Positions 18,311 to 27,582 are shown, counted from the stretch's first letter. The stretch is 64,000 bases of DNA from Paraferrimonas haliotis (GCF_002282895.1 NZ_NRRB01000003.1:434001-498000), one strand, 5' to 3'. Notes: generated by a model not told the origin, from the letters alone. Made by a program: numbers and translations.

Positions 18311-20164
18311 TTATGTTTCTTCATCAGCGCTTTTTGCTGTTTCCAATCCAGCCCCATAGAACTCTAACTGTCTAATTAATCTATAATTTTCATCAAACCA
18401 TTTGATTTCTGAGCCGTCTTTAATGACATAGAAACTGCCCACTTCAGCGTATCCCCAAAGTTGCCACTGCCGATAATAACGGCCATCTTCGATCCACCAC
18501 TTACCCACATCTTCTTCTTTACCTTTACCGGAAGTTCGTCCAAGCATGGTGCCATCTTCCAACAACTCTATGGTGCAAGAAACGCCATAAACCATTTGGC
18601 ACTTTAGGGTTGAATTGGGCAGTAAGCTTTGCAACTCTTGATGGCTGAGCAATTTACCTTTAGCGTTCGACAACTTCTCATCGTACTTTGACGTAAGCTC
18701 GAAAATGAGTTTAGCCAGCTTGCGCACGCCCTCTCGGATATTTTGTTCTCGTATCGAAGTGACGCCCATCCTAAAACAGTTCGTAGGGTATGTTGGTGAG
18801 GAAAAATAGCGTTTTACAGGTTCGATTAATATGCCTTGCGCTGAGGCTTGTTCGCGCAAGTGCTCACCATCTAATTGTTCTGGCCCCACAATCCAATAGG
18901 CGGTCCCGCCTTCAATAGGGCCAGTATCGATGGAGTCCGGCAAATAAATATTTAGCGCCTCCCTTAAGGTTAGCCAACGCTCAAAGAAGGTCTTATGCAG
19001 CTGCATCATGTAGGCATCGTAATGCCCCAAAGCTAAGAAATAGGCAACGGCGCGCTGATTAAGTAAAGGCGGGTGACGAGCGATGAGCTTTCTAAGCTTT
19101 TTCAGTTCATCAATCACTTGCGGAGCGGCCACAATGAAGCCGATTTGCACCCCTGCAACCAGTACTTTGGACAAGCAGGATAGATAAACCACACGATTAT
19201 GACTGTCTAAACTTCTCAAGGCTGGATGGGGCTGACCTAAGAAGTTACTTTCAAACTCAAAATCATCTTCGACGATCAAAAAATCCTGTTGATGAGCCTG
19301 TGACAAAAGCTGATCACGCCGAGCCATCGACATAGTGACGCTCGTTGGGGTCTGATGGCTTGGGGTGCAATAAACCAGGTCGCAATCGGCTAAATCATCA
19401 TCAATCACCATACCCTGTGCATCGACTGTCTGATGACGCATACCAGCGCCTTTACGTTGAATCAGTTGACGAATTTCCGGATAGCCAGGCTCTTCTACTG
19501 CAACCCGGCTACGAGAGCTAACCAGTAATTCACACAATAAAAACAATGCTTGTTGACTGCCTGACGTTATCAGTATTTCATTGCGACCGGCCTGAATACC
19601 TCGTCTTGGAAGGATTTTATTACGGATTTCATCCAGTAATAACGGATCATCTTCCAACCCTTGCGTACTTGACCATTGATAGATTTCGGAACTGGTACTG
19701 GCTTTTAGTAACGCTTCTCGCCACTCCTTAGTCGGGTATAGCTCGGTATCGTATTTACCATCGATAAATGGATAGGGAAACTCTTGCCAGTTGGACGCCG
19801 CGGAACCGTTTCCTGTGAGCGCCACGGCTCCGCTGAATTTAGATTTTGACAAACGCTTGGTGGTTTTAGTTATAAGTTCGCTTTCTTTGGCAACGCTTAA
19901 CAGCGAGCCTTGCTTGAGCTGATCATTTACGAAAATACCGGACCGCTCACGAGTGACCAAATAACCTTCATCTTTGAGTGTTTGATAAACCAACACAATG
20001 GTATTGCGGGAGACTTGTAATTCCTGTGCTAACCGTCTGGATGATGGCAGCTTTTGATTAGGCTCTATGGCGCCAATCAAAATGCCTTCCACCAGCTTTT
20101 GTCGAATTTGCTGCTGTAAACTGTCACTGCTATTTGGGTCAATATGAATCAATTGGCGATACAT
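18311..20164 (-). CDS. MocR/GabR-type PLP-dependent transcriptional regulator with C-terminal extension
   Basis: The start is ATG 20164 (MYRQLIHID), favoured over TTG 20170 by AAGGAAG spacing. The product has 617 residues. It has an N-terminal GntR winged helix (about 12-75), a linker, and a class-I aminotransferase-like domain (about 130-490) with the PLP Lys expected in the YLSCLSKVLVAGVQIGF segment. MocR proteins usually stop near 470-500 residues; here about 120 more follow, including ECYTIELLEDGTMLGR-like and GKWWIEDGRYYRQW-like strands, which read as a small beta domain of unknown role. The gene lies downstream of gabT on the same strand, not divergent as is usual. It probably controls gabD-gabT, the hydrolase and perhaps TonB receptor 2. 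Confidence 0.85.
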   Translation of the reverse strand: MYRQLIHIDPNSSDSLQQQIRQKLVEGILIGAIEPNQKLPSSRRLAQELQVSRNTIVLVYQTLKDEGYLVTRERSGIFVNDQLKQGSLLSVAKESELITKTTKRLSKSKFSGAVALTGNGSAASNWQEFPYPFIDGKYDTELYPTKEWREALLKASTSSEIYQWSSTQGLEDDPLLLDEIRNKILPRRGIQAGRNEILITSGSQQALFLLCELLVSSRSRVAVEEPGYPEIRQLIQRKGAGMRHQTVDAQGMVIDDDLADCDLVYCTPSHQTPTSVTMSMARRDQLLSQAHQQDFLIVEDDFEFESNFLGQPHPALRSLDSHNRVVYLSCLSKVLVAGVQIGFIVAAPQVIDELKKLRKLIARHPPLLNQRAVAYFLALGHYDAYMMQLHKTFFERWLTLREALNIYLPDSIDTGPIEGGTAYWIVGPEQLDGEHLREQASAQGILIEPVKRYFSSPTYPTNCFRMGVTSIREQNIREGVRKLAKLIFELTSKYDEKLSNAKGKLLSHQELQSLLPNSTLKCQMVYGVSCTIELLEDGTMLGRTSGKGKEEDVGKWWIEDGRYYRQWQLWGYAEVGSFYVIKDGSEIKWFDENYRLIRQLEFYGAGLETAKSADEET

Positions 20165-20284
20165 ACTCAACTTCCTTGTTGGCAGCGCATACGTCAGTCT
20201 ACAACCACTGACTTAAGGCCGCTCATTCTTGTTATGTCTTTGTTGTAACAGTTTTTTTGCTTAAAAAGCAAGGTTAAAAATTAA

Positions 20285-21568
20285 TCAACCTCGAACACAG
20301 TGACGAAATAATTCCGTAAATTTTTCCAAGGCTTCATCAACATGATCCGGAGTCATGGTTAATGGTGGTAAGAATCGTATGACATTTCCATAAAAGCCAC
20401 AGGCCAGTATAATCAATCCCGCCTCTTGCGCTTTGCTGATCAGCAGCTGGGTCAGCTCAACATTGGCTTTACTCGGATCGCCATCATGGCAAAGCTCAAT
20501 GGCTATCATAGCGCCATACTGGCGAACTTCGGCTATTAGCGCTGGGAACTCGTTTTGTAGCATGCTGAGCGACGTTTGAAACTGCGTGCCCACCTCATTC
20601 GCTCGGTCAATAAGGCGCTCTTCTTCAATAACCTCTAACACCGCCAACGCCGCTGCACAGCCTACCGGTGAACCACCATAAGTCCCGCCAAGTCCGCCGG
20701 GGAGTGGTGCGTCCATGATGTTTGCCTTTCCCACCACCGCTGCAATGGGAAATCCCCCAGCAATGCCTTTAGCCATAGTCATTAGATCCGCTTCAACTTC
20801 AGCATGCTCAAACGCAAACATTTTGCCCGTACGCCCAAAGCCGGTTTGAATTTCGTCAGCTATGAGTACAATGCCATGCTCATCGCAAAGCGCTCTTAAC
20901 GCTCGTAAGAACTGTGCTGGAGCACCGTAAAAGCCGCCCTCACCTTGCACTGGTTCAACGATAATGGCCGCTACGTCGCAGGGGGCAATATCAACCTTAA
21001 ACAAATTAGTTAATGCTTTTAGCGAATCCTGAATAGAAACCTTGTGCAGTTCACACGGGTATGGGGCGTGATAGATATCGCTCGCAAATGGACCAAACAG
21101 GTGTTTGTAGGGAATCACTTTGCCCGTTAACGCCATCGTGAGATTGGTACGGCCATGAAAGCCGCCATTAAAAGCAATGACACCCCGACGGCCGGTAAAC
21201 GCCCGCGCTATCTTAACGCAGTTTTCTACCGCTTCAGCGCCTGTCGTGACGAATACAGCTTTTTTATCGCTATTTCCCGGTGCGATTTGGGTCAACTTCT
21301 CAGCTAAGTGAACCGCTTGTGGGTATGGGTTAACCATGACACAGGAATGACTAAAGCGCTGCATTTGTTCGACGGCGGCTGCCACCACTTTCGGATGGCT
21401 GTGACCTGTGTTACACACCGCGATTCCTGTGCCTAAATCCAAGTAGCGATTACCTTCAACATCCCATACTTCGGCATTGTGTGCCCGGTCAATGTAAGCG
21501 GGATACAAATTGCCTTGACCACGAGCAAAGCTCGCGAGTTTTTGTTGTTGAAGTTGTTGATTTTCCAT
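20285..21568 (-). CDS. gabT: 4-aminobutyrate (GABA) aminotransferase
   Basis: 427 residues, class-III PLP aminotransferase. Seen are the PLP phosphate-binding TTGAEAVENCVKIAR segment, the IIVEPVQGEGGF segment, the conserved Asp in LIADEIQTGFGRTGKMFAFEH and the catalytic Lys in TMAKGIAGGFPIAAV. It converts GABA and 2-oxoglutarate to succinate semialdehyde and glutamate. It follows gabD by 12 bases, forming an operon whose second enzyme removes the semialdehyde. The close paralogue PuuE (putrescine pathway) cannot be excluded from sequence alone, and the local C-N hydrolase may supply GABA from another source. Confidence 0.9.
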   Translation of the reverse strand: MENQQLQQQKLASFARGQGNLYPAYIDRAHNAEVWDVEGNRYLDLGTGIAVCNTGHSHPKVVAAAVEQMQRFSHSCVMVNPYPQAVHLAEKLTQIAPGNSDKKAVFVTTGAEAVENCVKIARAFTGRRGVIAFNGGFHGRTNLTMALTGKVIPYKHLFGPFASDIYHAPYPCELHKVSIQDSLKALTNLFKVDIAPCDVAAIIVEPVQGEGGFYGAPAQFLRALRALCDEHGIVLIADEIQTGFGRTGKMFAFEHAEVEADLMTMAKGIAGGFPIAAVVGKANIMDAPLPGGLGGTYGGSPVGCAAALAVLEVIEEERLIDRANEVGTQFQTSLSMLQNEFPALIAEVRQYGAMIAIELCHDGDPSKANVELTQLLISKAQEAGLIILACGFYGNVIRFLPPLTMTPDHVDEALEKFTELFRHCVRG

Positions 21569-21580
21569 AACTTTTACCTA

Positions 21581-23035
21581 CTAATTAATTCCACCCAAAC
21601 ACAAATATTTTATCTCTACGTAATCATCGAGCCCATACTGGGAACCCTCGCGACCATTACCAGACTGTTTCACGCCACCGAACGGCGCTGCTGCGTTAGA
21701 GATGAGGCCTTCATTTACCCCCACCATCCCAAACTCCAGCCCTTCCGACACTCGCCAAATTCGTCCAATATCACGACTGTAAAAGTAAGCTGCTAAACCG
21801 TATTCAGTGTCGTTGGCAATCTGCAGAGCTTGAGCTTCGTCATCAAAGGTAATGATGGGGCACACAGGACCAAATATTTCATTGCGGGCGATGGCCATGT
21901 CATTGGTCACATCGGTCAATACGGTCGGATTCATATAACTGCCACCCAAATGGCAATGTTCGCCGCCATAGGCTATTTTTGCGCCTTGCTGCAGCGATTG
22001 ATCAATGAGTGACGTTACTTGCGAATGCGCCTCTAGGTTAATCAATGGACCAATATCGACACCCTTATCCAAACCGTTACCTACGGTGAGTTTACTCACC
22101 ACTTCTAAAAATTTGTGCATGAACTTACCGGCAATGCCTTTTTGCAGCAAAATGCGATTGGTGCACACGCAGGTTTGCCCGGCATTACGAAACTTAGAAA
22201 CCATGGCTCCGCGAACCGCAGCATCGATATCGGCATCGTCAAACACAATAAAAGGCGCATTGCCGCCAAGCTCCATCGACACTTTTTTAATGCCTTTAGC
22301 ACACTGTTCGGTTAGTACGCGCCCCACTTCAGTGGAGCCAGTAAAGCTAAATTTAGCCACATCCGGATGCTGACTCAGTACTTTTCCCATCCCACGCGCA
22401 TCGTCCCCCACCACAACATTAAAAACGCCCGCAGGTATGCCCGCTTGTTGTGCCAATTCAGCCATAGCTAAAGCCGACAAGGGCGTTGCCGGTGCGGGCC
22501 GAACCACAAAAGTACATCCCGCGGCTAATGCCGCTGCCGCTTTGCGCGCAATCATGGCGTTAGGAAAGTTCCACGGAGTAATGGCCGCCACCACGCCTAC
22601 GGGTTGCTTTAAAACCACAATGCGTTTGTCGCCACTCGGTGCTGGAATGGTATTACCATAAACGCGCTTTGCTTCTTCACTGAACCACTCCATGAAGCTC
22701 GCTCCATAAGCAATCTCACCGCACGCCTCAGCCAATGGCTTGCCTTGCTCAAGGGTTAACAGTCGTCCAAGATCCTGTTGATGTTCCATCATCAACTCAA
22801 ACCAACGCCTTAATAGCTGAGCTCGTTGGGCCGCGGGTACCTCTTTCCAACGATTAAACGCTTGCTTCGCGGCACTAACGGCTTGCTTTGTTTGCGTTAC
22901 GCCAGCATTAGCAACCTGTGCAATAACCTCGTTAGTGGCTGGATTGATCACGTCCAACGCATGCTCACTATTGTGCCAAGCACCATTGATGTAACTTCCT
23001 GATTTAACTAATCTTGAATCAATAACCGAATCCAT
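21581..23035 (-). CDS. gabD: Succinate-semialdehyde dehydrogenase (NAD(P)+)
   Basis: ATG 23035 (MDSVIDSRLV) is chosen because AAGGAG lies just upstream; the open frame extends 22 codons further without a good site. 484 residues, the normal aldehyde dehydrogenase length. Seen are the ITPWNFP motif, the NAD-binding FTGSTEVGR segment, the general-base Glu in MELGGNAPFIVF and the catalytic Cys in RNAGQTCVCTNR. It oxidises succinate semialdehyde to succinate. It is the first gene of the gabD-gabT operon. Its promoter gap carries both a candidate MocR site (23125-23160) and a TTGTTAACAA palindrome (23092-23101). Confidence 0.92.
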   Translation of the reverse strand: MDSVIDSRLVKSGSYINGAWHNSEHALDVINPATNEVIAQVANAGVTQTKQAVSAAKQAFNRWKEVPAAQRAQLLRRWFELMMEHQQDLGRLLTLEQGKPLAEACGEIAYGASFMEWFSEEAKRVYGNTIPAPSGDKRIVVLKQPVGVVAAITPWNFPNAMIARKAAAALAAGCTFVVRPAPATPLSALAMAELAQQAGIPAGVFNVVVGDDARGMGKVLSQHPDVAKFSFTGSTEVGRVLTEQCAKGIKKVSMELGGNAPFIVFDDADIDAAVRGAMVSKFRNAGQTCVCTNRILLQKGIAGKFMHKFLEVVSKLTVGNGLDKGVDIGPLINLEAHSQVTSLIDQSLQQGAKIAYGGEHCHLGGSYMNPTVLTDVTNDMAIARNEIFGPVCPIITFDDEAQALQIANDTEYGLAAYFYSRDIGRIWRVSEGLEFGMVGVNEGLISNAAAPFGGVKQSGNGREGSQYGLDDYVEIKYLCLGGIN

Positions 23036-23091
23036 TTTTGCTCCTTGAGTTGTGGCCGCTAGCACAGCGCTAAAACATGGTGCAACGTACC

Positions 23092-23101
23092 TTGTTAACA
23101 A
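23092..23101. promoter_or_regulatory. TTGTTAACAA palindrome upstream of gabD
   Basis: Exact copy of the candidate GntR operator, 57-66 bases upstream of the gabD start. Its presence here would place GABA catabolism under the same regulator as the agarases, unless another protein of that family reads it. Confidence 0.5.
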
Positions 23102-23124
23102 TATCCTAAGCTGCCTGAATCAGA

Positions 23125-23160
23125 TTGTTAGTACCAGTTACCCGTCACAGTTAAGACCAG
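23125..23160. promoter_or_regulatory. Candidate MocR binding site upstream of gabD
   Basis: TTGTTAGTACCAG (23125-23137) followed by GACCAG (23155-23160) with the same 23-base period as at the C-N hydrolase promoter. Confidence 0.5.
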
Positions 23161-23243
23161 ATGAGTCCAGATCCATCGTTAGAAACAATCCACCAACACG
23201 CTTTTCACTTTTGAACCACTCTTAACCGTGTCTTTACCGCTTA

Positions 23244-23253
23244 TTGTTAACAA
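23244..23253. promoter_or_regulatory. TTGTTAACAA palindrome upstream of the lipoprotein gene
   Basis: Exact copy, 52-61 bases upstream of the lipoprotein start and 152 bases from the copy at 23092, so the two could also act as a looping pair on the gabD/lipoprotein divergent gap (23036-23304). Confidence 0.45.
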
Positions 23254-23304
23254 CCAAACCAACCTCTAAAGTGCTCAGCAAGATAACGAAACCGAGGACT
23301 TATT

Positions 23305-23820
23305 ATGAAAAAACTGATTGCTTGCTTTGCTATTGTGTTAACCATGAACGGTTGTGCCGCAAACAATGCTCAACAATACGATCCTAACCAAATCGAACAC
23401 GGCGCTTATGCGGTTGATAAGCATCGCGGTGTCATCATCGATTCACAGAAAACTGTGATGTCTCCTAGCGAAATGCGCGAAACAACCCAAACCGCGCTAG
23501 GCGTAGCCGCTGGGGGCGCTTTGATTGCGGCCGCCAGTCGCAGTGACTCTCGCAGTGATGCCGGTGCCGCAGTAGCAACGATTGGCTTAGCTGCCGCCAT
23601 TTTGAGTGAGATAGGAAATGATGATGTTGAAGTGGTGTTATACACAGTAGAACTGCAAGACGGTCGCTTGGTTGAAATCCCACAAGCCGATACACAAGCC
23701 CTACCGCTTAACAGTAAAGTCATGGTGACCGCTTATAATAATGGCCAAACTCGGGTGCGAATTGATGAATCGCAACAACGCATCTATAACCGCACTCAAG
23801 ATACAATTTACGCGGATTAA
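23305..23820 (+). CDS. Glycine-zipper outer-membrane lipoprotein (SlyB/Pcp-like)
   Basis: 171 residues with a lipoprotein signal (MKKLIACFAIVLTMNGC, Cys17). The middle (residues about 65-110) is rich in Gly and Ala with small-residue spacing (TALGVAAGGALIAAAS), as in glycine-zipper lipoproteins. The C-terminal part resembles the SlyB-type beta domain (VVLYTVELQDGRLVEIPQAD). Probable envelope lipoprotein; precise role not known. GAGGACTT precedes the ATG. It is divergent from gabD and followed by the 4.5S RNA on the other strand. Confidence 0.75.
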   Translation: MKKLIACFAIVLTMNGCAANNAQQYDPNQIEHGAYAVDKHRGVIIDSQKTVMSPSEMRETTQTALGVAAGGALIAAASRSDSRSDAGAAVATIGLAAAILSEIGNDDVEVVLYTVELQDGRLVEIPQADTQALPLNSKVMVTAYNNGQTRVRIDESQQRIYNRTQDTIYAD

Positions 23821-23852
23821 TCAATTCTAAGTAGGTTGTCACTGAGGAAATT

Positions 23853-23963
23853 GGTGGCAACCCTACAGCCGCATCCCGGCACACGCATCATTCGCTGTGG
23901 CTGCTCCCTTCCGGGCCTGACCAAGTTCACGAACTAGCATTGCGAGAGGACCATAGGGCCACC
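23853..23963 (-). ncRNA. ffs: 4.5S RNA of the signal recognition particle
   Basis: The reverse complement folds as a long hairpin with matching ends (GGTGGCCCTA and TAGGGTTGCCACC). It contains the conserved domain IV loop read as GGTCAGGCCCGGAAGGGAGCA, where Ffh binds, plus the GTGCCGGGATG segment shared with the E. coli molecule. About 111 nt, the usual short bacterial form. Confidence 0.95.
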
Positions 23964-24170
23964 ATCGTAAGCCGTCTCGATTGAGACGGGGGCATTATGA
24001 GCGATGGCTCAGGCATTATCAAGGGAAATGCAAACAATCTTGCGCTTCTGCTGCAAGAATGGTCAACCCGCGCATAGGTACACTAAAGAATCACCCAAAG
24101 GAGCGATAGCCAACCGACAGCAGTGGTACTAAATTTGATTGCGCTAACTCACTGCAAAAGGAAATGCATT

Positions 24171-24488
24171 ATGTTTATACAATCACTCTTAATAGCCACA
24201 GCTTTGCTTACATTGAGCTTATCAGCGCTTGCTAACCCCAGCCAGCCATCGCCGGTGTCGCCCTCTCAATCCCAGTCTCAGTCTGAAACAGAGGCTAAGG
24301 TCAACATTAATCAAGCCGATGCCAACACCTTGGCAAACCGTTTGTCCGGTATTGGCTTATCTAAAGCGCAAGCCATCGTTGCTTATCGACAACAACACGG
24401 TAATTTTAAGCACCCTCAAGAGTTGGTGTTAGTCAAAGGTATAGGAATGTCTATTCTGGAGAAAAACAAACATTTAATTGAACTATGA
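24171..24488 (+). CDS. ComEA-like helix-hairpin-helix protein
   Basis: ATG 24171 (MFIQSLLIATALLTLSLSALA) is used since AAAGGAAA lies eight bases upstream and a signal peptide follows; the frame opens earlier. 105 residues: signal peptide, a Ser/Gln/Pro linker, then a paired helix-hairpin-helix (KVNINQADANTLANRLSGIGLSKAQAIVAYRQQHGNF and a second half ending EKNKHLIEL). The family binds double-stranded DNA in the periplasm during competence, although many short members lack a proven role. Stand-alone gene. Confidence 0.82.
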   Translation: MFIQSLLIATALLTLSLSALANPSQPSPVSPSQSQSQSETEAKVNINQADANTLANRLSGIGLSKAQAIVAYRQQHGNFKHPQELVLVKGIGMSILEKNKHLIEL

Positions 24489-24630
24489 GGCGGTACCCAG
24501 GTTCAGCAGCAACGCGTAATCGCTGCGTTGCTGCTTTATAAGCAAGTTTCACTAAACTATTGGCATTGTTTTCGATACAATTGAACTTTGAAAAATTGTC
24601 TCAGCAAACCTCAAACGAGAAAGAACAACG

Positions 24631-25530
24631 ATGCCAAATCAAGCCATTCGCAAAGCCGTCATCCCCGTCGCCGGATTAGGCACTCGCATGTTACCTGCCA
24701 CCAAAGCCATTCCCAAAGAAATGCTGCCGGTTGTTGATAAGCCTTTAATTCAGTATGTGGTTCAAGAAGCTATCTCAGCGGGTATTAAAGAAATTGTGCT
24801 GGTGACCCATGCATCTAAAAACTCCATTGAGAACCATTTCGACACCAGTTTTGAGCTTGAGGCTCAATTAGAACGTCGAGTTAAGCGACAATTGCTAGAA
24901 GCGGTTCAGGCCATTTGCCCTAAAGACGTGACCATAATATCGGTTCGTCAATCTCATGCTAAAGGTCTAGGCCACGCAATTTTGTGTGCCAAATCTGTGG
25001 TGGGCGACAACCCCTTTGCGGTGATGCTGCCCGACGTACTGATCGATGAACATCAAAGTGATTTGCGCAAAGACAACCTAGCCGAAATGGTTGCTAAGTT
25101 TGACCAAACACAAGCGTCGCAAATCATGGTTGAAGGAGTGCCACAGGACAAAGTGCACCTCTATGGCATTGCCGATATTGGTGATGCCAGTATTAATGCC
25201 GGAGAATTTGCCAAGATCAATCGTATGGTTGAAAAACCAGCGTTAGAAGAAGCACCGTCAAACCTGGCAGTGGTAGGACGCTACGTTCTGTCAAACGCCA
25301 TTTGGAGCTTACTCGAACGAACCCCAGTTGGTGCAGGCGATGAAATCCAATTGACGGATGCCATCGACATGCTCATCGAACAGCAGGAAGTCGACGCTTA
25401 TTATATGAAAGGCGGCAGCCACGATTGTGGCAGTAAATTTGGTTATGTCCGCGCCAATATAGAATACGCGCTACGCCACAGTGAAACAGGCGAACGCACC
25501 CAAGACTTAATCAATCAGCTAGCAAAGTAA
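24631..25530 (+). CDS. galU: UTP-glucose-1-phosphate uridylyltransferase
   Basis: 299 residues. The N-terminal nucleotide-binding signature ([30 protein letters not shown]) and the sugar-binding VEKP motif are intact. The enzyme makes UDP-glucose from UTP and glucose-1-phosphate for envelope glycans and for galactose metabolism. AAACGAGAAAGAA precedes the ATG. It is 13 bases upstream of galE, so the two form an operon that links glucose and galactose nucleotide sugars, fitting a galactan degrader although the pair is also a common housekeeping unit. Confidence 0.95.
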   Translation: MPNQAIRKAVIPVAGLGTRMLPATKAIPKEMLPVVDKPLIQYVVQEAISAGIKEIVLVTHASKNSIENHFDTSFELEAQLERRVKRQLLEAVQAICPKDVTIISVRQSHAKGLGHAILCAKSVVGDNPFAVMLPDVLIDEHQSDLRKDNLAEMVAKFDQTQASQIMVEGVPQDKVHLYGIADIGDASINAGEFAKINRMVEKPALEEAPSNLAVVGRYVLSNAIWSLLERTPVGAGDEIQLTDAIDMLIEQQEVDAYYMKGGSHDCGSKFGYVRANIEYALRHSETGERTQDLINQLAK

Positions 25531-25543
25531 AAAGGAAGATATT

Positions 25544-26557
25544 GTGGCCATATTGGTAACCGGCGGAGCAGGCTATATAGGCTCCCACACTCTGGTAGAA
25601 CTGTTAAATAGTGACCAACCCGTAGTGGTCATCGACAACCTATGCAACTCTAGCCCAGAAGCGCTTAAGCGAGTGGCTGCCATAACGGGCAAAAACGTCA
25701 ACTTTTACCAAGGCGACGTTAACGACAGAGGCTTGTTAGATAAAATTTTTGCCGAGCATAGCATTGAGTCGGTCATCCACTTCGCTGGATTAAAAGCCGT
25801 AGGTGAATCGGTATCGCAGCCGTTACGTTATTACCAAAATAACGTTTCAGGCACACTGGTTCTGTGCCAAGCCATGGCCGCAGCGGGTTGCTTTAATCTT
25901 GTATTCAGCTCCTCGGCAACGGTTTACGGTGATCCGCAAGAACTGCCGTTAACCGAGCAATCGCCCACCGGCGCGACCAATCCTTACGGTCAGTCTAAAC
26001 TCATGGTTGAACTGATGCTAAAAGATTTAGCGAAATCAGAGTCTCGTTGGAACATTGCCTTGCTACGCTATTTCAACCCAGTAGGCGCCCATCATTCCGG
26101 TCAAATTGGCGAAGATCCCAATGATATTCCAAACAACTTAATGCCGTTTATCTCGCAAGTGGCCGTAGGCAAACTGTCGCAATTAAGCGTATTTGGTAAC
26201 GACTACGATACGCCTGACGGTACTGGCGTTCGAGATTACATCCACGTTGTCGATTTAGCCATTGGCCATCTGAAAGCCTTAGCCAAGCTGAATCAAAACC
26301 CAGGTTTGGTAACCTATAATCTAGGTACGGGGCAAGGCTACTCCGTTCTGGAAATGGTTGCAGCCTTTGAAAACGCATCGCAACGGCCGGTACCTTATCA
26401 AGTGGTAGCGCGGCGCCCCGGAGACATCGCCGCTTGTTATGCTCAAGTAAGTTTGGCAGAGCAGGAATTGGGCTGGCGCGCACAAAAAACACTCGAGGAC
26501 ATGACCGCCGACAGTTGGCGCTGGCAGTCACAAAATCCACAGGGATACCAGGACTAG
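25544..26557 (+). CDS. galE: UDP-glucose 4-epimerase
   Basis: 337 residues, normal length. It starts at GTG 25544 after AAAGGAAG. Seen are the NAD-binding GGAGYIGS (residues 7-14), the catalytic Tyr and Lys in YGQSK, and the [10 protein letters not shown] segment. It interconverts UDP-glucose and UDP-galactose. It follows galU closely, and its stop is one base before the napF start (TAGCATG), so napF is likely cotranscribed. Confidence 0.95.
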   Translation: MAILVTGGAGYIGSHTLVELLNSDQPVVVIDNLCNSSPEALKRVAAITGKNVNFYQGDVNDRGLLDKIFAEHSIESVIHFAGLKAVGESVSQPLRYYQNNVSGTLVLCQAMAAAGCFNLVFSSSATVYGDPQELPLTEQSPTGATNPYGQSKLMVELMLKDLAKSESRWNIALLRYFNPVGAHHSGQIGEDPNDIPNNLMPFISQVAVGKLSQLSVFGNDYDTPDGTGVRDYIHVVDLAIGHLKALAKLNQNPGLVTYNLGTGQGYSVLEMVAAFENASQRPVPYQVVARRPGDIAACYAQVSLAEQELGWRAQKTLEDMTADSWRWQSQNPQGYQD

Positions 26558-26558
26558 C

Positions 26559-27071
26559 ATGAGCCCCTTGCCCGACTTGTCTCGACGAAGGCTGCTAAGC
26601 CGAGACCAAGCGTTACCGGTTCGGCTGCCTTGGTTGCAATCGGAGCAAGCCTTCATCGATGCCTGCACCCGTTGTGGTGACTGCATCGATGCCTGCCCTA
26701 ATGACCTCATAAAAAAAGGTCGCGGTGGCTTTGTTGAGGTGTCTTTTAGCAATAACGAGTGCACCTTTTGTAAAGCTTGTGTCGAGGTTTGCACGGTAGA
26801 TATGTTTACCGATTTTGAACAAAGCCCTTGGCCTTATTACGCACAAATCAGCGAATCTTGCCTGACTTACAGTCAGGTGGTTTGTCAAAGTTGCAAAGAC
26901 GCCTGTGACCCTCGAGCAATAACAATTAAACCCGTTATTGGACGTATTGCGACCCCATCCATCGATGTTAATAGTTGCACCAGCTGTGGTGCCTGCATCA
27001 GTGTTTGCCCAAGTGACGCAATTGCGATCCAAACGAAACTTCCAAACTCTAGTGATGGCAATTCTCAATAG
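26559..27071 (+). CDS. napF: NapF-like ferredoxin-type iron-sulfur protein
   Basis: 170 residues. It opens with an Arg-rich SRRRLLS segment as in NapF. Cys clusters fit 4Fe-4S ligands: C36/39/42/46, C68/71/74/78, a third set C101 or C109/112/116, and C140/143/146/150. NapF is a cytoplasmic maturation or redox partner of periplasmic nitrate reductase NapA, yet no other nap gene is in the window. It is joined to galE. The name rests on family resemblance; a different redox partner is possible. Confidence 0.75.
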   Translation: MSPLPDLSRRRLLSRDQALPVRLPWLQSEQAFIDACTRCGDCIDACPNDLIKKGRGGFVEVSFSNNECTFCKACVEVCTVDMFTDFEQSPWPYYAQISESCLTYSQVVCQSCKDACDPRAITIKPVIGRIATPSIDVNSCTSCGACISVCPSDAIAIQTKLPNSSDGNSQ

Positions 27072-27124
27072 AGTCGGGTTATCATCGTTGCGCTGATTAC
27101 AATTAGAACGAACAAGAGAACAAC

Positions 27125-27526
27125 ATGTTTAGTAAAAAGAAACCGGGTCAACTGACGTATTTAGCGCCAGGTTGTGAACTGCAAGGACAGCTTCATTTCG
27201 ATGGCAACACCCTCGTTGGCGGTCAAGTAAGCGGTCAAGTACATTCTCAAGCTGATATTGAAGTGGAGAAGTCCGGTGAGCTAACCGGTCAGATTCAATG
27301 TAAAGCGTTAAAAATATCAGGAAAAGTAGAAGGATCTGTTCACTGCCAACAGTTAATCATCGATCAAACTGGAACCTTAGACGGTGAAGTATACTGTGAA
27401 ACCATTGAAATTTTTCAAGGCGGACAGTTCATTGGACACCGTCTAAAGCAGCAACCCGATTGGGTTAAATCGGCAAGCCAAGACGAAATCTTGGAATTGC
27501 ATCACGAACCGGCTGAGGCGGTATAA
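27125..27526 (+). CDS. Bactofilin (polymer-forming cytoskeletal protein)
   Basis: 133 residues. The central region (about 12-105) is a repetitive beta-helix-like pattern of short strands with Gly turns (GQLHFDGNTLVGGQVSGQVHSQADIEVEKSGELTGQIQ), the bactofilin hallmark; the termini are polar. Bactofilins self-assemble without nucleotide and place cell-wall or polar machinery. AAGAGAA precedes the ATG. It is followed by a clear terminator and faces radA tail to tail. Confidence 0.88.
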   Translation: MFSKKKPGQLTYLAPGCELQGQLHFDGNTLVGGQVSGQVHSQADIEVEKSGELTGQIQCKALKISGKVEGSVHCQQLIIDQTGTLDGEVYCETIEIFQGGQFIGHRLKQQPDWVKSASQDEILELHHEPAEAV

Positions 27527-27548
27527 CCCACTCATTGCCCTCGTAATT

Positions 27549-27573
27549 AAGCCCGCATTTTCGCGGGCTTTTT
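27549..27573 (+). terminator. Rho-independent terminator after the bactofilin gene
   Basis: 8-bp stem AAGCCCGC/GCGGGCTT around ATTTTC, then TTTTT. It also sits ten bases from the end of radA and could stop transcription from that side as well. Confidence 0.8.
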
Positions 27574-27582
27574 GTTGTCGAA

